The notes: generated from the letters alone by a model not told the origin. A DNA stretch of 35,978 nucleotides from an uncultured candidate division Zixibacteria bacterium (GCA_913009765.1 CAJVYT010000006.1:1-35978), one strand, 5' to 3'; counted from the stretch's first letter, positions 16,717-25,187 are shown. Made by a program: numbers and translations.

Positions 16717-19527
16717 CTATTTGAGCCTGAACTCCTCCATAACCTCGATTCTGGCATTCTTCCGGTAATCGCCGAGAATCCCTTCAACTTTTTCCTTGAT
16801 TTTTCTGTCCGGCACGATGAAGATGACCTCCCGTCCTTTCTTCACGTTCTTCTCGAAGTTCTTCCAGACCTGCTCAGGGTGCTTTGCAGTGGTCTCAAAC
16901 TCAAATGCAAGCTCCCGCTCCCACTTCCCGCCATCGCTGGACCTTATCCATGCTGTCAGGTCGGGCTGCTCCGCCTTTCCGCCCTGCTCCTCTGGCACCA
17001 CAAGGCAGCCTTTACCGCGCAAAAAGTCGGCCATCCTCTGCACCATTGCCCTGTGAAGCTCGCCGCCTCCCTTGGTCGAAGAGCCGGAGCCCGTCCCCAT
17101 CGCCAGGCCCTCCTTCATCCCCTTCTCGGTGAGCTTGAGGATTATCTTGGGCCTACCCCTCTTCTGCTTGACCACATTCCTCGTGACGAGTCCGTATGAC
17201 TGGGCTATGTCTATTACCTGGGAGAGCCTGGAGCCCCTCATGCCTGAATAGAGCTTCCTGAGTTCCTTCAATGTATTGCCTATGTTGGGCTCTCCCCCCG
17301 TGTCGTGCATCCAGTTAACAATCCTCAGCAAGTCATAGACCTCAGGGGATATGGCGGTTTCCTCCTTGACCTGCGGCTCTCCGAGGACAGGGGCCTTGAA
17401 CTCCTCTCTCATCCTCCGGACTATGGAATCGACGTCATGGAACGTCTCCTCTTGCAGTGGTCTGGTCGTCATCTGGAAAGCACGCAATGGCCGCTCGCCA
17501 AAACCCGACTTGAGCTTGACCACAGCAGAGCCGTCCGGAAGGCTCGTAACTATATTCCTTATGAGCTGCGCCTGCTCAGGGTTCAGGGTCCTCGCAAGCA
17601 CCATCCCATCCTCCCCAGACACCCTGAAGACAGTCTTAACTGACGTATTGCCCAGCGCTATCCTGAAAACGTCCATCGGTATCTGCTTCACGCTCTGATG
17701 CGCAAGCATAAGCCCCATCCCGAACTTCCTGCCCTCGGTCAGGACGCTCTCAAGAGTTTCCAGGGCGGCAAAATTCTGGAATTCATCTATTGCCGCAAGC
17801 ATGGGCACCCTTTCCTCAATTCCCTTTGAGACAACGTGATACCACAGCTTTGTGACCAAGGTTGACCCTATCAGGCTCATGTTCGTTTCAGACAGCTCTC
17901 CCTTCGGAAGCCTCCATATCACAAGCTGGCCCGGCCTGACCAGCTTTGAGAAGTCAACGGTTGACACCTTGTTGCAGAATATGGACCTCAGAAGTTTGTT
18001 TTTGACGAATGGGTCTAACTTATTGAGAACTGCATCCAGCCGCTCTATTGGAAGGGCTCTTATCTCCCTCACAAAGGGCTTTACATGCTCCTTCTGGGCT
18101 ATCTCACCATGCCCCCTGAGCATCTGATATATTTCTACAAACGTTGGGTTGTCTCCCTCCCTGTAAAGCATCCTTGCAGCATTCTGGAAGGTCCTGTTCA
18201 GTGAAGGCCCCCAGTACTGCCTTCCGAAGAGCCGCTTCATCATCTCTGTAATTTCGCCGACCAGCCTTTCCACGACAATGTCCCGCTCCGCTCCAAACTT
18301 TTTCTCTCCATCAGGGATTTCAAAGGGGTTAAGGGAATAGCCAACCGACAGAGGGTCTAAGAGGAAAACCCTTTCAGCCTCTTTAGGATCAATCCTTTTC
18401 AGGATGTCATAGCTCATGTCCCCATGAGGATCAAGGACGTGGACGCACAGCCCTTTCCTCCATGCCTGCAATATCTCGTTTATCATGAGCACGGTCTTTC
18501 CGGTCCCGCTCCCGCCAACGATGTACTGCCCCCTCATAAGCTCCTCAAGGGAAAGGCTGACGCTCTCAAGCTTCCTACCCCTGAAAAATATGTCGCCGAT
18601 ACGGATGTCATTCCTCCTCCTGAGCTCCTCAAGGGGCGGAGGCGGCAGGGACTCTTCAGCCTTCATCAGGCCCCTCCCCATGTAGTCCACGGGAAGATGG
18701 ACGAGAGTTGCAAGCTCCTGGGACGCCAGAAGAAACTTGTCACCCCACAGCCTCGGATACTTTCTTGAGCATGCCTGCCGGAGCGCCCGTGCAGAGTCCC
18801 GGAAAAACGGTATGGTCTTCTTGAAGAGGCGCCGCTTGAACTGCACGTTTTCAAAAACCTTCAGGGCGTCGCCCAGTATCTTGGCAGAGTAATACGCCTG
18901 CCCGGGGCTCTTTGCGATGCATGAATACCTCAGATAAGCCTCGAAAAGCGGGCAGGAGGGGGGATTTTTAAGCTCCTCATGAATGCGCTTCGTGGGCTCC
19001 ATTGGCTTGAAGAATACCTGCAGGATGGACTTGGAGTCAAGCCTCGACATCGTTTCGAGAACGTAATTCATGGGATCGGAATGGAACCTCCTGATAGAAT
19101 GCACGCTGTTCAACAAGGATGCCTTTACCGTGCCAGAGCACACGAATTCCCCAGGGCTGACCCTGAAGGGATTCCCTGACGCCCTCGTGATGTGGGACTG
19201 CGGATATAGCACGTTGATGCCGTTAATGAAGCGGCGCATCGTCTCAATGTTCCGGGACCACGTTAGGAACCGGACATTGTGGTTCCAGGACCATATCTCG
19301 AAAGTGTGGGACGTCCTGACTCGCCAGGGCATCACCCTTTCCAACAGCCGCTTCTTCCTCGGATGGTGGCAGGCGTCCAGCATCAGCGGAATGGCCTTGA
19401 AGTCTGGCACGTCCCTTGAGGGCATGGCCTCAAGAAGTATGCCTTTACACTTTGGGGAGTTGACGGACCGGGCGGTTCCTTTGCTTATTTTTCTTACCCC
19501 CCACCACCAGTTCCTCAAAAACTGCAT
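16717..19527 (-). CDS. TraD/VirD4-like coupling ATPase with C-terminal nuclease-like domain
   Basis: A 936-residue HerA/TraG superfamily ATPase, probably the protein that pumps DNA in conjugation or element transfer. Walker A is GGSGTGKT near residue 340, followed by HVLDPHGDMSYDILKRI; LAAIDEFQNF is the Walker B region, and LTEGRKFGMGLMLAHQS and SVKTVFRVSG follow as usual in TraD-like proteins. After about residue 720 come a winged helix (TLKELRKLYSGMRGSRLSQV) and then QPDLTAW with ELAFEFETT about 20 residues later, a PD...ExE pattern of PD-(D/E)XK nucleases. The open frame continues 60 codons upstream, but the ATG at 19527 is likelier, as a minus-strand TATA-like TTATTAAA lies 25-28 bases before it. 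Confidence 0.8.
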   Translation of the reverse strand: MQFLRNWWWGVRKISKGTARSVNSPKCKGILLEAMPSRDVPDFKAIPLMLDACHHPRKKRLLERVMPWRVRTSHTFEIWSWNHNVRFLTWSRNIETMRRFINGINVLYPQSHITRASGNPFRVSPGEFVCSGTVKASLLNSVHSIRRFHSDPMNYVLETMSRLDSKSILQVFFKPMEPTKRIHEELKNPPSCPLFEAYLRYSCIAKSPGQAYYSAKILGDALKVFENVQFKRRLFKKTIPFFRDSARALRQACSRKYPRLWGDKFLLASQELATLVHLPVDYMGRGLMKAEESLPPPPLEELRRRNDIRIGDIFFRGRKLESVSLSLEELMRGQYIVGGSGTGKTVLMINEILQAWRKGLCVHVLDPHGDMSYDILKRIDPKEAERVFLLDPLSVGYSLNPFEIPDGEKKFGAERDIVVERLVGEITEMMKRLFGRQYWGPSLNRTFQNAARMLYREGDNPTFVEIYQMLRGHGEIAQKEHVKPFVREIRALPIERLDAVLNKLDPFVKNKLLRSIFCNKVSTVDFSKLVRPGQLVIWRLPKGELSETNMSLIGSTLVTKLWYHVVSKGIEERVPMLAAIDEFQNFAALETLESVLTEGRKFGMGLMLAHQSVKQIPMDVFRIALGNTSVKTVFRVSGEDGMVLARTLNPEQAQLIRNIVTSLPDGSAVVKLKSGFGERPLRAFQMTTRPLQEETFHDVDSIVRRMREEFKAPVLGEPQVKEETAISPEVYDLLRIVNWMHDTGGEPNIGNTLKELRKLYSGMRGSRLSQVIDIAQSYGLVTRNVVKQKRGRPKIILKLTEKGMKEGLAMGTGSGSSTKGGGELHRAMVQRMADFLRGKGCLVVPEEQGGKAEQPDLTAWIRSSDGGKWERELAFEFETTAKHPEQVWKNFEKNVKKGREVIFIVPDRKIKEKVEGILGDYRKNARIEVMEEFRLK

Positions 19528-19548
19528 GAAAATCTTTGTGAACTCTAG

Positions 19549-19556
19549 TTTAATAA
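19549..19556 (-). promoter_or_regulatory. TATA box of the coupling-ATPase gene
   Basis: On the minus strand TTATTAAA lies about 25 bases before the ATG at 19527. This is the spacing seen in archaeal leaderless genes, and it supports the shorter start for the ATPase. Confidence 0.4.
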
Positions 19557-19707
19557 TGTGGCTCCCGATACCGTTTTTGCCACACCCTTGTTTAACCAGT
19601 GTGTCACATAGATATAAATCCGGCCTGAAACTAAAGTTAAGCCGAAAGGCACTACGGGATGCTGTTTTGTTTAAACATAACTCCGTTTTGTTTAGAAGGT
19701 GAACCAT

Positions 19708-19917
19708 GTGGGTCCCACAGATAACCGACTGAAAGACACCATAGCAGTGCGGTTCTCAAAGTATTACATTTCAAAAATCGACTCTTTGATAGCCCAAGGC
19801 GTATTTAAGAACAGGTCAGACCTCGTCAGAACCGCCACGACTGAACTTGTCAGCAAAGTAGAGGTATTAGCAGCAAAGGGACTCCAAGAAATGAACGAGG
19901 ATGTAAAAAATGATTGA
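19708..19917 (+). CDS. ribbon-helix-helix transcriptional regulator
   Basis: The protein of about 69 residues has the CopG/NikR-type fold: DTIAVRFSKYYISKIDSLIAQG (strand and helix A) and SRSD-like NRSDLVRTATTELV (turn and helix B). It probably binds DNA as a dimer. The GTG at 19708 is preferred because GAAGGTGA ends six bases before it; an upstream GTG at 19699 lies inside that site. It is transcribed away from the coupling ATPase and is the first gene of a small operon that continues with a membrane protein (8-base overlap). It may regulate the two divergent transcripts. Confidence 0.75.
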   Translation: MGPTDNRLKDTIAVRFSKYYISKIDSLIAQGVFKNRSDLVRTATTELVSKVEVLAAKGLQEMNEDVKND

Positions 19918-20248
19918 GCAAATATTGACATGGGACCTAGGGAACAAAATGATTGAATTCAGCCCATTTGAGACCGTTATCGTTTACACCCTGGCAATAC
20001 TCATCCTCTCAGGACTCATGACAGAATACTTCGTGAAAATAATCAAGACCAAAAGCACCCTCACCAAAGTATCATCCTTCCTGCTCCTATCTTTCCTCAT
20101 GTGGCACCTCGTCTTCATAGAAAACAACTCGCTAGCGGACAGCATCCTAATACTACTAGCACTCCTATTATCCTTCTTCATGATAATAGTCCAGAAAATC
20201 CTGCTATGGATAAAAACAGGCCAAATACCCAAAACCAACAGTGGATAA
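19910..20248 (+). CDS. small membrane protein, three predicted helices
   Basis: The 112 residues hold three hydrophobic stretches, at about residues 23-44 (TVIVYTLAILILSGLMTEYF), 54-71 (VSSFLLLSFLMWHLVFI) and 77-100. The short loops have lysines at 45-53 and at the C-terminus, which is probably cytoplasmic. No known family is recognised. It overlaps the regulator gene by 8 bases and is followed at once by two small soluble genes. The codons prefer C and A at the third position, unlike the AT-rich genes to the right. On mobile elements such proteins are often transfer or exclusion components, but nothing here proves that. Confidence 0.65.
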   Translation: MIEQILTWDLGNKMIEFSPFETVIVYTLAILILSGLMTEYFVKIIKTKSTLTKVSSFLLLSFLMWHLVFIENNSLADSILILLALLLSFFMIIVQKILLWIKTGQIPKTNSG

Positions 20249-20249
20249 A

Positions 20250-20384
20250 ATGGATGACACGACCTCCCTCATAATAAAAATACTCAGAACCCTAGAAGAA
20301 ATCAAAACAGAACTAGAAAAAACAAGACAAAACAACCAAAGAAAACCCATTCTTCAGGTGACCACTCAATGGAAGAAGAAATAG
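20250..20384 (+). CDS. small charged helical protein
   Basis: The 44-residue frame starts 2 bases after the stop of the membrane-protein gene and encodes DDTTSLIIKILRTLEEIKTE followed by a Lys/Gln/Asn-rich tail. The N-terminal part is an amphipathic helix, likely a coiled coil. Position and spacing support a real gene in the same operon, but there is no homology to cite and no strong ribosome-binding site; translation may be coupled to the gene before. Confidence 0.45.
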   Translation: MDDTTSLIIKILRTLEEIKTELEKTRQNNQRKPILQVTTQWKKK

Positions 20385-20512
20385 AAATACCAGCAGAACT
20401 CACCATAGCCAAAATAGGAGAGCTTCTGGAAAAGTTCCCGGACCGCATACCTATTTATGATTATAAGAAGAAGGCTTTTGTGTTGAAGAAGAATGAAGTT
20501 CATTCTATGTAA
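20369..20512 (+). CDS. small acidic/basic protein at the end of the operon
   Basis: The 47-residue frame begins at an ATG seven bases after a clear AGGTGA ribosome-binding site and overlaps the previous small gene by 16 bases. The product starts with an acidic stretch (EEEIEIPAEL), has IAKIGELLEKFPDRIPIYDYK and ends in a basic tail. The good ribosome-binding site makes it more convincing than its size would suggest. Function unknown; it may be an antitoxin-like or regulatory peptide, but no toxin is next to it. Confidence 0.5.
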   Translation: MEEEIEIPAELTIAKIGELLEKFPDRIPIYDYKKKAFVLKKNEVHSM

Positions 20513-20547
20513 TTTTACCGGCACGTTAATTAATCAAAAAAACATAA

Positions 20548-20557
20548 CTATTTAAAA
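20548..20557 (+). promoter_or_regulatory. TATA box for the YkgJ-type gene
   Basis: CTATTTAAAA lies about 26-35 bases before the ATG at 20583. The spacing fits a leaderless or nearly leaderless transcript starting at that ATG. Confidence 0.45.
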
Positions 20558-20582
20558 CGCTAATAAAGTGAGAAAGAGATTA

Positions 20583-21842
20583 ATGAGTGTCATAACTGAA
20601 GAATCAAATTTTGATTTCGATGGCATAGATATTTCTGTTAAGTTTGTTACGGCTCCCTTCGCAAAAGGGTTTCAATGTGCAACGGGAGTATGTGGCTTAT
20701 GTTGCATTACCGAAGCAGGACAAAATATAGCGAGGCAAATAGGGACCCTACCTTTCAAAGGAATTAATAGATGCAGAGCTTTTGATCTTGAACTCAAAGA
20801 GTGTCGACATTATGAAAATCGTCCCTCTGAATGTAGAATTTATCCTTTCATGATTATATATGGGGGTGAAGAAGTAATTTTTTCTCCAGACCTCAATTGC
20901 CCTTGCGTCTCTAATTCTTCAAATTACACTGGAATAGGTCCAGTAATCAATTTCCTTCAAAATGACGGGGCTGCTTGCCAGATTATAAAGAAAGATTTCG
21001 AGTATAGTCGTATGTTACACCAGCAACTGGTTAATGCTTTCAGTAACAAATTTAACCTTAATAATGAGGTTCTTATTTCTCAAATACCTTTTGAAGATGT
21101 GCTAAGAATTGTTCAAAACTCAGTTATTCATGCAGCGCCTGATGAACTTTTGAATGCGCCAGAAAGCTGGATGAGAACCTGTTATGTTGAAGCATTTTCC
21201 CAATGTGGAGTTGAACCTACAGAGAATTTCAAAGGCGAAGATGCAAAAGAAGAGTTTATTGATGTTGCTAGAAAAATGAAGATGTTAAAACCCACACAAA
21301 TAGCTCTATTAATGATGAAAGCGGAAGGAAGAGGGACATATAATAAACCAATTACAAAGGAAAATGAGAACCCTTCAATAATAACCTATAAGATAAAGGG
21401 TAATAAATTGAAATTTACAGATATAATTAACGATGAAGTATCAGTAGTCCGTTTAAGCAAGTTGCCTGAGCATATTGAAATGAGTTCAAAGTCATATAAA
21501 CATTTTTTAGCCTATGCAGAATTGTTGCTAGCCAGAAAACCTTTTGCTGATTTATTTCCTAAAATTCATTTCAATAACTTTCCCCTCTGGGATTATTTAG
21601 ACAGGATAATTTCCCCTATAGAAACGGTTTCGGCGTTGGCAAAAATAATAGCTGCTAGAGAAGGAATTGAAAGTATAGACTCTGACACTTTTAGAGAAAT
21701 CTTGTCATGGAGTGATGCTAAATTCCATGATACATCAAAGGCCGACTATTTGAAGTGTAACTACCCTAACACATTCAAGCTCGGCATCCTGTTCATCCCC
21801 AACATCATTCAACTACATAGCATTACGTTTTACTTTTCCTGA
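20583..21842 (+). CDS. YkgJ-type cysteine-cluster protein with a C-terminus made of attachment-site sequence
   Basis: The N-terminal part has the Cys pattern of the YkgJ family (zinc or iron-sulfur cluster proteins): FQCATGVCGLCC, then CRAFDLELKECRHYENRPSECRIYPF and later DLNCPC. The following 300 residues are unrecognised and contain mostly helical sequence. I chose the ATG at 20583 from the TATA box; a GTG at 20568 is an alternative. The last 28 residues or so (from NTFKLGILFIP) are encoded by the repeated integrase 3' sequence and the DNA after it. They are therefore probably not the original C-terminus: recombination has replaced it. The gene is AT-rich, like the genes of the neighbouring cassette but unlike the operon to its left. 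Confidence 0.7.
   Translation: MSVITEESNFDFDGIDISVKFVTAPFAKGFQCATGVCGLCCITEAGQNIARQIGTLPFKGINRCRAFDLELKECRHYENRPSECRIYPFMIIYGGEEVIFSPDLNCPCVSNSSNYTGIGPVINFLQNDGAACQIIKKDFEYSRMLHQQLVNAFSNKFNLNNEVLISQIPFEDVLRIVQNSVIHAAPDELLNAPESWMRTCYVEAFSQCGVEPTENFKGEDAKEEFIDVARKMKMLKPTQIALLMMKAEGRGTYNKPITKENENPSIITYKIKGNKLKFTDIINDEVSVVRLSKLPEHIEMSSKSYKHFLAYAELLLARKPFADLFPKIHFNNFPLWDYLDRIISPIETVSALAKIIAAREGIESIDSDTFREILSWSDAKFHDTSKADYLKCNYPNTFKLGILFIPNIIQLHSITFYFS
21771..21796 (+). repeat. direct repeat copy A (attachment-site-like) matching the integrase 3' end
   Basis: These 26 bases (beginning ACATTCAAGCTCGG and ending CATCCTGTTCAT) are identical to 25198-25223, the last codons of the integrase gene, in the same orientation. 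Similarity continues on the side of the integrase stop codon. On the minus strand the codons after the core read GTG TTA GGG TAG here and GTA TTA AGA TGA at the other copy, so both give Val-Leu-(Gly/Arg)-stop. This is what an insertion at the integrase 3' end would leave. Confidence 0.75.
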
Positions 21843-21870
21843 GTCAAACAGAACACTGGCATGGCAAAGC

Positions 21871-21930
21871 AAATAACGTTCCGGTTAACCCGCCGCGCTT
21901 TTGACGGTCGAGTTGAGCCGATTGTTAGGC
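21871..21930 (+). other. attC-like integron recombination site
   Basis: A 60-base stretch ends with GTTAGGC, an exact match to the R' consensus GTTRRRY of integron attC sites. Its two halves are imperfect inverted repeats: the reverse complement of the right arm reads TAACAATCGGCTCAAC, against TAACGTTCCGGTTAAC on the left, joined by a GC-rich centre. The left R'' box is AAATAAC, where RYYYAAC is expected, so this copy is decayed or atypical. Size, ends, symmetry and the sudden GC rise fit an attC. No IntI-type integrase is in the window. Confidence 0.5.
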
Positions 21931-21954
21931 CACATCTCTCTCACCTCTGTCTGG

Positions 21955-22545
21955 CTAGGCTCTGTTGACCTTCTCAATCGCGCCGATCGTGATTGACTCA
22001 AGTTTGATTCCTCGCTTCTCGAACTCTATGCTGAGTTCCTGTGTGACGCGATGCTCTGCTTCGCGTCTGAGGGCGCGAGCATCGTCTAAGGTTAAGCCTT
22101 CCATGAATCCCCGCAATCGCGACAGCATAAGTGGCACTAAGACGTCAAACGGGTGACCCTTGGAGGAAAAGCAGAACAGACGCGGGTTGATAACGCGCCA
22201 CGCGAGATGGATTTCTGCGCGTACCCTATTGCCGTCGCTCATCGTCAGCGCGTGGGTACCTCCGAGATCGTCGAAGGAAAGATTGAGCGTCTGGGTCGTG
22301 AGAGGTATCACGTCGGTTAGCTCACTCTCGCTATGGTCGGCAGCCGATCGCCCTCTCGTCGCCTCTGATGTTGATGTTGCCCAAGAAAGGCGATGCCCGC
22401 GGCCAGACAGTATCCAGCGGACCATTGAAGCGACCGTTGCAATGATGAAGAAGCCCACTCCCGAGAAGACCCACTGCTTGTTCTCGGAGATCCACTTGAG
22501 GATGTCATCGGTACTCATTGGCTTCCCGTTCCGCCGTTTCGGCAT
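21955..22545 (-). CDS. SPFH/prohibitin-like membrane protein, GC-rich
   Basis: The 196-residue product has one membrane helix (about residues 30-50, VFSGVGFFIIATVASMVRWIL), a short linker and an SPFH-like domain. That domain has the strand VIPLTTQTLNLSFDD, DGNRVRAEIHLAWRV, then the conserved-looking ALRREAEHRVTQELSIEFEKRGIKLESITI, the usual end of such domains. Flotillin/prohibitin proteins scaffold membrane complexes. It lacks the long coiled coil of full-size members. The DNA is clearly GC-richer (about 55%) than the flanking genes, and the attC-like site lies just after its stop, so it is probably a recent bacterial-type cassette. The start may be the ATG at 22515 instead (MSTDDILKW). Confidence 0.6.
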   Translation of the reverse strand: MPKRRNGKPMSTDDILKWISENKQWVFSGVGFFIIATVASMVRWILSGRGHRLSWATSTSEATRGRSAADHSESELTDVIPLTTQTLNLSFDDLGGTHALTMSDGNRVRAEIHLAWRVINPRLFCFSSKGHPFDVLVPLMLSRLRGFMEGLTLDDARALRREAEHRVTQELSIEFEKRGIKLESITIGAIEKVNRA

Positions 22546-22652
22546 AACATTATTTATTATCTTGCATAAAGAAGTTAGGGTTTATAATAATAATGTAAAA
22601 AAACGTCAATAGATATGTCCTTAAATATTGAAAATAGAGGTTAAGATGTTCT

Positions 22653-23558
22653 ATGATAAAGAAAAGACCCTTTCCATTGACCAAGTTATGGCATTATTAC
22701 CTCCCTAAGAATTTGCAAATGAAGGGCGGAACAATTCAGAGTGCAAAATTTGAAAAACCCAGGTTGTTGAACTATAAAATCAAGTTCCCGAAAGGTTTTA
22801 AGTTCCCGGAACAATTCTATGAGAAAGGTATTCAAAAGGATAAAGAGACTACGTTAACAATTTCAAAAAATCACTCCGGAAAAAACGATATTATATTTAC
22901 AGGAAACTCCTCTTTTATATATAGCGAGGTTATAGCAAATGATAAGAAACATGATTTTAAAGCTATCTCACAATATAGAATCCAACTTTTACTTGAACAA
23001 CAATCAATAATTAGCCTCGTTTCAGTACTGGAAACATTCCTTACAAACATCCTTAAAGATAGCAAAAAGAGGGGCAGGATTTATCACAATTTTAAAGCTG
23101 TGAAAAAGGTATTAAGATCATGCGGAATAGAGGTGGAAGAGTTGGAAGGGCTTAAAGACGATGAAATCTGCAAGAGAGCTGAATATAATATTGATTATCT
23201 GTTTATGCTTAGGAATTTATATGTACACACTGGAGGCATTGTAAATGAAAAATTATTAAGAAGATATAGCCGAGATATTAATCCAGATGTTATTGGGAAG
23301 TTGATAAGAGTTACACATGACGATTTTGTTGTAATGCGACAATGGTTATCTTTCTTTATTCAAGAAGTCTGTAGAGTTATTAATGGTTATGACAAAGTAT
23401 GGATAGATTATCTTCAGAGTAGTGGGATTATTATTCCTAGTATGGGATTGACCTTTAAGACTAATGAGGGTAGCGATTTTAACATTAATCTCGAAGAAGG
23501 AATAGATCTTGTTGGATACTTTGATGAATCTCAAGAATCTGACGGTACTGATGATTAG
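22653..23558 (+). CDS. HEPN-like protein (possible ribonuclease)
   Basis: The 301-residue protein has an N-terminal beta-rich part and a helical centre with a HEPN signature: the helix SLVSVLETFLTNIL, then LFMLRNLYVHTGGIVNEKLLRR, where R187-N-L-Y-V-H192 matches the Rx4-6H motif of HEPN ribonucleases. The segment resembles the 'RN..VH..G' helices of bacterial HEPN proteins of defence systems. If active, it would cut RNA, perhaps of infected or plasmid-carrying cells. No obvious antitoxin (MNT-like nucleotidyltransferase) is next to it; the neighbours are a membrane protein (convergent, 48 bases away) and the SPFH-like gene. Domain assignment is from motif reading alone. Confidence 0.6.
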   Translation: MIKKRPFPLTKLWHYYLPKNLQMKGGTIQSAKFEKPRLLNYKIKFPKGFKFPEQFYEKGIQKDKETTLTISKNHSGKNDIIFTGNSSFIYSEVIANDKKHDFKAISQYRIQLLLEQQSIISLVSVLETFLTNILKDSKKRGRIYHNFKAVKKVLRSCGIEVEELEGLKDDEICKRAEYNIDYLFMLRNLYVHTGGIVNEKLLRRYSRDINPDVIGKLIRVTHDDFVVMRQWLSFFIQEVCRVINGYDKVWIDYLQSSGIIIPSMGLTFKTNEGSDFNINLEEGIDLVGYFDESQESDGTDD

Positions 23559-23606
23559 ATTATAGTACTTCGTAATACTCTTTTTATGTAACTTCATCGT
23601 CGTTAA

Positions 23607-25145
23607 TTATACACTATATTTATCTAATACTGAGTCAAGCTCAGTGATAAATTCAATCTCATTTTTAATATTGTCAAAAGTTTTTTTGTAATTCCATGTC
23701 ATTATTGAGTTCCAACCTTTTTCGGAATCGCCATGCCTTTTTTTTGCTAATTCTAGTCTCTTTTGAGCAATATCCATATAGCCAAGTGTATGTGCGTTTT
23801 CTAAGTACAACTCTGTCTGTTTTTTAAGATAAGAAATACCAAAATCTGAGGGTAGCTCAAATAAAAACTTTAAAACAAACAGTACCACCCATCTATTGTC
23901 CTGCCCTTTAGTGACTAAATCTAGGTCTAAATCGGATTTCCATAGAGGTCTGTCATTTCTTTTTTTATATTTGTTGGGTAATTGATCATAATACGTGAAA
24001 ACTAAATTAGTTGTTTTTCTGGTTTGTTTTTGATTTCTTATCAAATCTAATGAGACCATAATAAATATCAAAGCAAGAGAATCACCTTTATTTCTTATTA
24101 TTGATTTTTCCTTTAACTTAGATACTTTGGTTGTTAGTTCCTCAAACTTATTAATAAATTCCGGATCATTTCTTATTTTCTCTGGTAAAAATTTCACAAA
24201 TTTCAATTTAAAATTCTTTTTCGGGTGTGATGTCTCTAGATATTTAGAAAAGACATCCCTTAGTTCATCAGTCGCTGTTTTTATTCTCAGAATCTCTTTA
24301 GATGTTGCGTCAATACACTTTTCTCCAGTTTCCTTTTTTACTGTGTCATTTTTTACGAAATAAAATTGGCGATTATACGCTATTATATCCTCATAATCTT
24401 CAACGGATCTTGAAAATGACTCCTTTTTATCCTGTAAAAATTTTCTGTATTTCCCTTTGAATTCATCTAAATCGTCATTCATAAATTTCAAGCTGGGTTT
24501 ATTTTCAGCATATCTCAGACCGAACATCAATAACATTGAAGACACTATAAGTAGAAATGGAAAAAACAGGACATCCAATTTGAGGCTGACAGCAGCGACT
24601 AAAATAAATATATAATTCGAAAGAAAAGAATATCTTACCGATTTGAAAAGTACCCCAAATAGTGTAAAAACTATGAAAGAAGAAAAAAGTACATACCACT
24701 CGTTAATGAGGCTCCTTTCTAAGAAATTAGACAGTATGGGGAGGGTAACCGGAATAGACAGGATAATGCCATAATGATTATGTAACCAATTCGATTGTGT
24801 ATTATTAAGAGTGTCATTAGATTTTATTTCTAATAAACTATCAAAAAAGATTAGGCTACCTAAATAATAGAGCGTCATCACGGAGTATGATTCAAATGGA
24901 AAATCACTAAATCGAGGATTCAATATTGGTGTTAAAAATATTAATAATAACCATCCCATCATGACAAAAACCAGACTACCATATCTATAAAACATAATTC
25001 TAAACCTAATTTTTTGTAGAAAACTTAGTTTTTCAGATGAACTCTCATTTCTCGTTTCCTTCATCGAATAACTAGAGCAATATCTTCCAGTAAATAATTT
25101 CCTATTCAAACAAGGATGATGACTACATGCAATCTGAAAACTCAT
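23607..25145 (-). CDS. multi-pass membrane protein with N-terminal Cys/His motif
   Basis: About 512 residues. The N-terminus has CSHHPCLNRKLFTGRYC, a spacing that could hold a zinc ion. Several hydrophobic stretches follow (about residues 55-75, 85-105, 125-145, 150-170 and 180-205), so the protein spans the membrane about five times. The second half is a soluble, helix-rich domain of 300 residues that is strongly charged; no catalytic motif is visible. I chose the ATG at 25145; the frame also permits a TTG at 25169. It lies inside the cassette, read away from the integrase with the gene start 43 bases from the integrase stop. A sensor or effector of a defence system is possible, unproven. 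Confidence 0.6.
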   Translation of the reverse strand: MSFQIACSHHPCLNRKLFTGRYCSSYSMKETRNESSSEKLSFLQKIRFRIMFYRYGSLVFVMMGWLLLIFLTPILNPRFSDFPFESYSVMTLYYLGSLIFFDSLLEIKSNDTLNNTQSNWLHNHYGIILSIPVTLPILSNFLERSLINEWYVLFSSFIVFTLFGVLFKSVRYSFLSNYIFILVAAVSLKLDVLFFPFLLIVSSMLLMFGLRYAENKPSLKFMNDDLDEFKGKYRKFLQDKKESFSRSVEDYEDIIAYNRQFYFVKNDTVKKETGEKCIDATSKEILRIKTATDELRDVFSKYLETSHPKKNFKLKFVKFLPEKIRNDPEFINKFEELTTKVSKLKEKSIIRNKGDSLALIFIMVSLDLIRNQKQTRKTTNLVFTYYDQLPNKYKKRNDRPLWKSDLDLDLVTKGQDNRWVVLFVLKFLFELPSDFGISYLKKQTELYLENAHTLGYMDIAQKRLELAKKRHGDSEKGWNSIMTWNYKKTFDNIKNEIEFITELDSVLDKYSV

Positions 25146-25187
25146 CTTAAAGCGTGTTATTAAAGTCAACAGCTAAAGTCAATAAAT

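Noticed and set aside
19528..19707. Longer N-terminus of the coupling ATPase
   Set aside because: The extra 60 codons cover the divergent promoter region and the ribosome-binding site of the opposite gene; the TATA-like sequence supports the ATG at 19527.
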